IMG/VR virus record: IMGVR_UViG_3300025543_004178
Location: 1 to 48,897 of that record
Source of the DNA: a virus
DNA length: 48,897 bases
Strand: one strand, 5' to 3'
Below, piece after piece: positions 45,704 to 48,897 of this stretch. Each line of letters opens with the position of its first letter. The stretch's first letter is position 1. Position numbers and translations under genes: made by a program. The notes under the pieces are model-generated. The model saw nothing but the letters and a program-made list of their open reading frames with translations, did not search any database and was not told the DNA's origin.

Positions 45704-46692
45704 ACTCTTTTCCAGGTTGTAAAGTGTAGCTTTGCTTCGAGATTTTGATATGTATTTGATTTTATCAAATCCTTGACATAATGACCAGCAAGGACCATAT
45801 CATTTATGTCTTTTTCGTGGACGTTTTTCGGCCAGATGACGACTTTGTTTCCTTGTTCAATGTGTCGTTCAATTCGCTTGACAATTTCTTTATTGCGGGG
45901 TTCGTTATCGTAAACAAAAACGAGGTTGCTTCCCTCAAGACAACCCACGTCACCGTCACTCCCACACAGAGCCACACAATTGTCAACGAAAGTGCTGTCC
46001 AGGGGTCCTTCGACCACATAGACAGGTAAGTCTGCATCGATTCGGTCAAGTCCGTAAATCTTTGGTTGTTCATCGTCAATCATTACAGTGATATATTTAA
46101 TGGGGTTTGACGAAAGTGCTCGTCCCTGAACCCCGATCAGGTTACCATCCTTTCGCATTGGGATGACCACTCTGGGTTCTCCGTAGTCTTCGTTCTCAAA
46201 TGTCCCTGGTCTGATGGAGTTGGCAAACTTCTTAAAGTTCTCACAGTAATAAAACTCTCCATCAAAGATTGCCCTCCCATGAAGGTAAATCTTGGAGACA
46301 TTGACATCAAATGCTGATGGCAAATCAATTGTTAATTTCTTTTCGAATTGCGGTTTAGACTCTTTAGCAATGTCAAGAACACTCTCTGGAGTTTCTGTCA
46401 CAAAGTTCTTACCAGTCTGACCACCTTTGAACTTCTCAAAGATGTATTCCTTATGCAGAACAGGATCCAGTTGCTTCAGGAAACTGTTGAAGGAAATGTT
46501 CAGTCCACAGTTGTGACACTTGAAATTAGTGTTGTTCTTGATTCGATACAAATATCCTCGTGCCTTGCTCTTACTCTTCTGTGAGTCACCACAGATCGGG
46601 CAGCGGAAATTGTAAAGATGCGCCTTGACTCTCTTAAACTTTGGAAGTCGTGAAGACAACAGATTGATGTACTTTACATCAATAAAATCCAT
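45700..46692 (-). CDS. 61: DNA primase, T4 gp61-like
   Basis: 330 aa. N-terminal zinc finger CPIC...CHNC (residues 31-62) binds DNA. A TOPRIM domain follows with VVEGPLDSTF (catalytic Glu), VFVYDNEPRN and the acidic DINDMV. Makes RNA primers for lagging-strand synthesis with the gp41-type helicase. Just before nrdA, so DNA synthesis genes are together. Confidence 0.95.
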   Translation of the reverse strand: MDFIDVKYINLLSSRLPKFKRVKAHLYNFRCPICGDSQKSKSKARGYLYRIKNNTNFKCHNCGLNISFNSFLKQLDPVLHKEYIFEKFKGGQTGKNFVTETPESVLDIAKESKPQFEKKLTIDLPSAFDVNVSKIYLHGRAIFDGEFYYCENFKKFANSIRPGTFENEDYGEPRVVIPMRKDGNLIGVQGRALSSNPIKYITVMIDDEQPKIYGLDRIDADLPVYVVEGPLDSTFVDNCVALCGSDGDVGCLEGSNLVFVYDNEPRNKEIVKRIERHIEQGNKVVIWPKNVHEKDINDMVLAGHYVKDLIKSNTYQNLEAKLHFTTWKRV

Positions 46693-46702
46693 ACCAAAGA
46701 GA

Positions 46703-47101
46703 CTAACGCCCTTGAATTATAACAGGTTGTGGTGCTGGTGCCAAGAGGTTGTTTAAAATTCCTGTGCGTAAAAGCAAACCAGTAACATTAACAATAATTG
46801 TTACAGCAGCAAACCCACCGATTATCTTCCAAACCTTTTGTTCTAGTGCTCGTATTCTTGCAAACAGACTGTCATTATTGCGGTCAATTTTATCACTGAG
46901 TTTGTCAACCTTTGCAAATAATACAGTGTCGATTTCTTCTTGCTTTGATATGCGCTCTTCATGGACAGCAAGCATTCTGCTAACTGTTGTATTTACCTCA
47001 CTTAACTTTTCAATCGCGTGATCAATTTTATAAACGATTGGCTTTAAATCTTCGATTTTCTGTTCAAGGATTGCAATTCTAACGTGTTCCTCGTTTGACA
47101 T
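46703..47101 (-). CDS. Coiled-coil membrane protein, 132 aa
   Basis: Long N-terminal coiled coil (about 10-90, IAILEQKIEDLKPIVYKI, KVDKLSDKIDRNNDSLF), then one transmembrane helix (GFAAVTIIVNVTGLLL) and a short Pro-rich end. A common small protein in cyanomyoviruses; function unknown. Overlaps the 105-aa gene by 23 bp. Confidence 0.75.
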   Translation of the reverse strand: MSNEEHVRIAILEQKIEDLKPIVYKIDHAIEKLSEVNTTVSRMLAVHEERISKQEEIDTVLFAKVDKLSDKIDRNNDSLFARIRALEQKVWKIIGGFAAVTIIVNVTGLLLRTGILNNLLAPAPQPVIIQGR

Positions 47102-47396
47102 CGAAGGGAGTGAAGTAAGGGTTGTAATTTAAAGCTTTCTTTCTTGCTTTTCTGTCTTCTCTCTTTTTCTTCCTGTCCATCAAATCTTTGATGGCTTTTT
47201 TGACATACTTATTGCGACCATCCAATCTCATATATGGGTCAAATCCAGCAGTAGGACCAGCAGCATTGGAGGACCCACCAAATCCGCCACTTCCCCCAGG
47301 AGGATTTGCCACCATGCCTTCCTCTGAGACACTGAATTCATTATACATTGCTGTACGAAATGCATTGATTACTCTATCAATTTTGTCCTTGTCCAT
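47079..47396 (-). CDS. Conserved cyanophage protein, 105 aa
   Basis: N-terminal helix, then a Gly/Ser/Pro-rich linker (PPGGSGGFGGSSNAAGP) and a strongly basic half (KKAIKDLMDRKKKREDRKAR). Looks like a flexible structural or nucleic-acid-contacting protein. Overlaps the 130-aa gene by 20 bp. Function unknown. Confidence 0.73.
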   Translation of the reverse strand: MDKDKIDRVINAFRTAMYNEFSVSEEGMVANPPGGSGGFGGSSNAAGPTAGFDPYMRLDGRNKYVKKAIKDLMDRKKKREDRKARKKALNYNPYFTPFDVKRGTR

Positions 47397-47769
47397 TGGT
47401 AATCTTCTCCAGTTCCTCTAGGCAGGTTTGATCCAATTCAATGTCGTGAATATAAGTTTTCGGGAACTCTGGTAACTTATTCAGAAAAACAATAAAGGTT
47501 TTAGTTACCGACCACAAGTTGCTCTCGATCTTATAAAAAAGCATCGGAGTAGCAGCTTCACCAAAGATGTTATAAAGGATAATAAAATGGTTGATCAACA
47601 GGTGAACCCGAAGGTCACCTGTGCTTTTATATCTTTTAAGCAACCTTTTGATATAACGAAAGTGGTTTAGATCTTTTTCAAAATCTTCTTTCGTTACTGC
47701 TGCTGGGTTTTCATAATTTTTAATCGCAAAGAGGAGAAAGTTCTCCTCGTTCAATTCGCTAAACAGCAT
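47377..47769 (-). CDS. Conserved hypothetical protein, 130 aa
   Basis: All-helical (NEENFLLFAIKNYENP, IKRLLKRYKS, LLINHFIILYNIFGE). Soluble with Leu/Ile-rich helices. A frequent partner of nearby virion genes in this phage group. No catalytic motif. Confidence 0.73.
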   Translation of the reverse strand: MLFSELNEENFLLFAIKNYENPAAVTKEDFEKDLNHFRYIKRLLKRYKSTGDLRVHLLINHFIILYNIFGEAATPMLFYKIESNLWSVTKTFIVFLNKLPEFPKTYIHDIELDQTCLEELEKITNGQGQN

Positions 47770-47774
47770 TTACA

Positions 47775-48305
47775 TCATCCTTCAGCAGTAGGATAAGGAA
47801 TGTTACCTGTGGTAATGCCAGACATTGCAACAAGAACTTCTCTCTTAACTCTCAGGTTGCCGTGGTTGTCAACGTAAGTTGTGATTCCAACCCAACCAGC
47901 ATCAATCTTCTCATAACCAGCGGGGCCACCAATTGCAGTGTCAGCATCCGAAACACCATAGATGATTTTATCATCAGTGCCAGAAGAAGACTCACTGTAA
48001 GTGACATCCTTAACACTCGAAACAGGAAGTTCAGAGATGTAGAAATCAGTTCCAGCGATTGTTGCTCCGCTAAGACCTGCGGTAGAACCGATGGTCAGTG
48101 ATTGTGTTCCTGCAATGCTGACAATAGCAGCATCACCGAAATAAGTTCCACCGCTTCCGCGAACACCAAATCGGATTACGTCGCCAACTTTAGCAGCTCC
48201 AGTTTCACCAAAAGTAGTACCAGACCCCGTTACAACACCAGTGCTGTAATCAAGGGACACTGTTCCACCAGAACCAACTGCGTCGTTATTGCCCCAAAGT
48301 GCCAT
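47775..48305 (-). CDS. Putative virion structural protein, 176 aa
   Basis: Gly/Ser/Thr/Val-rich beta-strand protein (ALWGNNDAVGSGGTVSLDY, VVTGSGTTFGETG), like cyanomyovirus structural proteins with this start. Own TATAAATA late promoter about 37 bp before the ATG, as expected for a virion gene. Position in the particle not known. Confidence 0.78.
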   Translation of the reverse strand: MALWGNNDAVGSGGTVSLDYSTGVVTGSGTTFGETGAAKVGDVIRFGVRGSGGTYFGDAAIVSIAGTQSLTIGSTAGLSGATIAGTDFYISELPVSSVKDVTYSESSSGTDDKIIYGVSDADTAIGGPAGYEKIDAGWVGITTYVDNHGNLRVKREVLVAMSGITTGNIPYPTAEG

Positions 48306-48341
48306 GTCTTTGCCCTAGATAAAATTGCTTATGCTAAAAGA

Positions 48342-48375
48342 TATTTATAAAAGCAGGAGATTGAACCCCTGCTTT
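48342..48375 (-). promoter_or_regulatory. Terminator followed by TATAAATA late promoter
   Basis: Minus strand: hairpin AAAGCAGG/CCTGCTTT (48350-48375) with T-rich end, then exact TATAAATA (48342-48349) upstream of the structural gene. Confidence 0.72.
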
Positions 48376-48380
48376 CAAAA

Positions 48381-48584
48381 TCACCCTTCTTCTCTGTTTT
48401 TGATTGCTGCTGCAACAGTTTCCAGCAGTTTATCATCCATGTCAGTCTTGGTCAGTTTAACTGCTTTACCAAGAATAACCAGACAAATATCAATCAGTTT
48501 TTCACCAAGTTCCTCATTATCAGGAATCTTAGCGACTGAATCAGAAATGACTTTTGATGCGAGTGGGAGTAGGAATGAAAGCAT
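48381..48584 (-). CDS. Small helical protein, 67 aa
   Basis: From ATG 48584. A hydrophobic N-terminal stretch (LSFLLPLASKVI) and a second helix IDICLVILGKAVKL. A CTAAATA motif (48608-48614) lies 24 nt before the ATG. No motif recognised. Confidence 0.68.
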   Translation of the reverse strand: MLSFLLPLASKVISDSVAKIPDNEELGEKLIDICLVILGKAVKLTKTDMDDKLLETVAAAIKNREEG

Positions 48585-48607
48585 AATTTGAGCCTCAAAT
48601 TCACATT

Positions 48608-48614
48608 TATTTAG
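48608..48614 (-). promoter_or_regulatory. Late-promoter-like motif CTAAATA
   Basis: Minus-strand core in the 34-bp gap before the 67-aa gene, overlapping no coding sequence. Confidence 0.5.
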
Positions 48615-48618
48615 ATCA

Positions 48619-48846
48619 TCAATCTAAGTTTGACACATATTTCTTTTTCTTGGGATCCCACTTTTTGACCTCGCCCTTACGAAGTCTGGTCTGAGCATTT
48701 TTGGTATCGTCCATGTGTTGCTTCCAGGACTTACCAAACTTCATTCGAAGTTTACGTTCTTTGTCAAGTTTGTCGTGTTCTTTATCCTTGTCTTCCTCTT
48801 TACTGCCGTAATAACCAGTAAAGGGGTCTTCTCGGAAAAAACTCAT
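48619..48846 (-). CDS. Very charged small protein, 75 aa
   Basis: ATG 48846 overlaps the upstream stop (TGATG). Almost all Lys/Asp/Glu/Arg after residue 14 (EEDKDKEHDKLDKERKLRM), so probably disordered or helical. A conserved type in cyanophages; function unknown. Confidence 0.7.
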   Translation of the reverse strand: MSFFREDPFTGYYGSKEEDKDKEHDKLDKERKLRMKFGKSWKQHMDDTKNAQTRLRKGEVKKWDPKKKKYVSNLD

Positions 48847-48897
48847 CAGTCTCTTGGCGAATCGTACTTTGCTCTTGCTTGTGTTTCTTTCTTCTCT
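48846..48897 (-). CDS. C-terminal end of a gene cut by the window edge
   Basis: Minus-strand frame ending ...AKYDSPRD-stop, with the TGA sharing a base with the next ATG (TGATG). Only 16 codons are visible; function cannot be judged. Confidence 0.5.
   Translation of the reverse strand, partial: EKKETQARAKYDSPRD

Overview
The window looks like part of the genome of a T4-like cyanophage (marine Synechococcus or Prochlorococcus myovirus). The evidence is full-length psbA (D1) and psbD (D2), two high-light-inducible (hli) genes, a plant-type ferredoxin, a PstS-type phosphate-binding protein, thyX, class Ia nrdA/nrdB, a gp61-type primase, a peptide deformylase, a tRNA cluster, and T4-like late-promoter motifs (TATAAATA, or CTAAATAA-type variants) in front of many genes. 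Genes are packed with 1-4 bp overlaps (ATGA, TAATG, TGATG), and almost everything is on the minus strand. The one large exception is a ten-gene plus-strand island at 8754-11422.

Layout in + coordinates (minus-strand transcription runs right to left). 1-5360: thyX, a glutaredoxin and about 18 small conserved or hypothetical genes. 5397-8683: psbD with two tiny membrane genes behind it, psbA with a structured leader and a strong promoter, and small genes upstream. 8754-11422 (+): three exported proteins, tiny membrane or basic proteins and a staphylococcal-nuclease-like protein, fired from a symmetric divergent promoter. 11428-16312: two membrane or virion-type proteins, a peroxiredoxin, hli, ferredoxin, hli, pstS and two paralogous small outer-membrane-barrel-like proteins. 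16464-35646: a 19 kb surface-sugar cluster. It has a near-complete heptose activation set (SIS isomerase, GHMP kinase, PfkB kinase, nucleotidyltransferase, 6-epimerase, HAD domain), several epimerases and dehydrogenases, a compact TPP-dependent E1-like enzyme, glycosyltransferases (GT25, GT2, GT11 twice, a duplicated GT pair, a GT9-like), nadE, def and a small M23 peptidase.

35673-39462: small genes, a Phd/YefM-like antitoxin, an exported HEGWH protein, nine tRNAs (Pro, Ser, Val, Asn, Gly, Ala, Asp, Thr, Arg) and a circularly permuted two-piece tmRNA. 39484-41350: cell-wall enzymes (lambda-R-like endolysin, C39-like peptidase, RlpA-like). 41384-46692: a GIY-YIG-like protein, nrdB, nrdA, primase. 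46703-48897: conserved cyanophage structural and small genes, the last one cut by the window edge.

Taken together, the photosynthesis genes keep light reactions running. RNR, ThyX, glutaredoxin and primase supply and copy DNA, and PstS helps gather phosphate. The tRNAs and tmRNA adapt or rescue translation. The sugar cluster probably makes or modifies a surface polysaccharide. The most striking items are the permuted tmRNA with an unusual tag end, the heptose pathway, and a fossil gene end that marks a tandem glycosyltransferase duplication. All family assignments come from reading motifs by eye; no database search was run.
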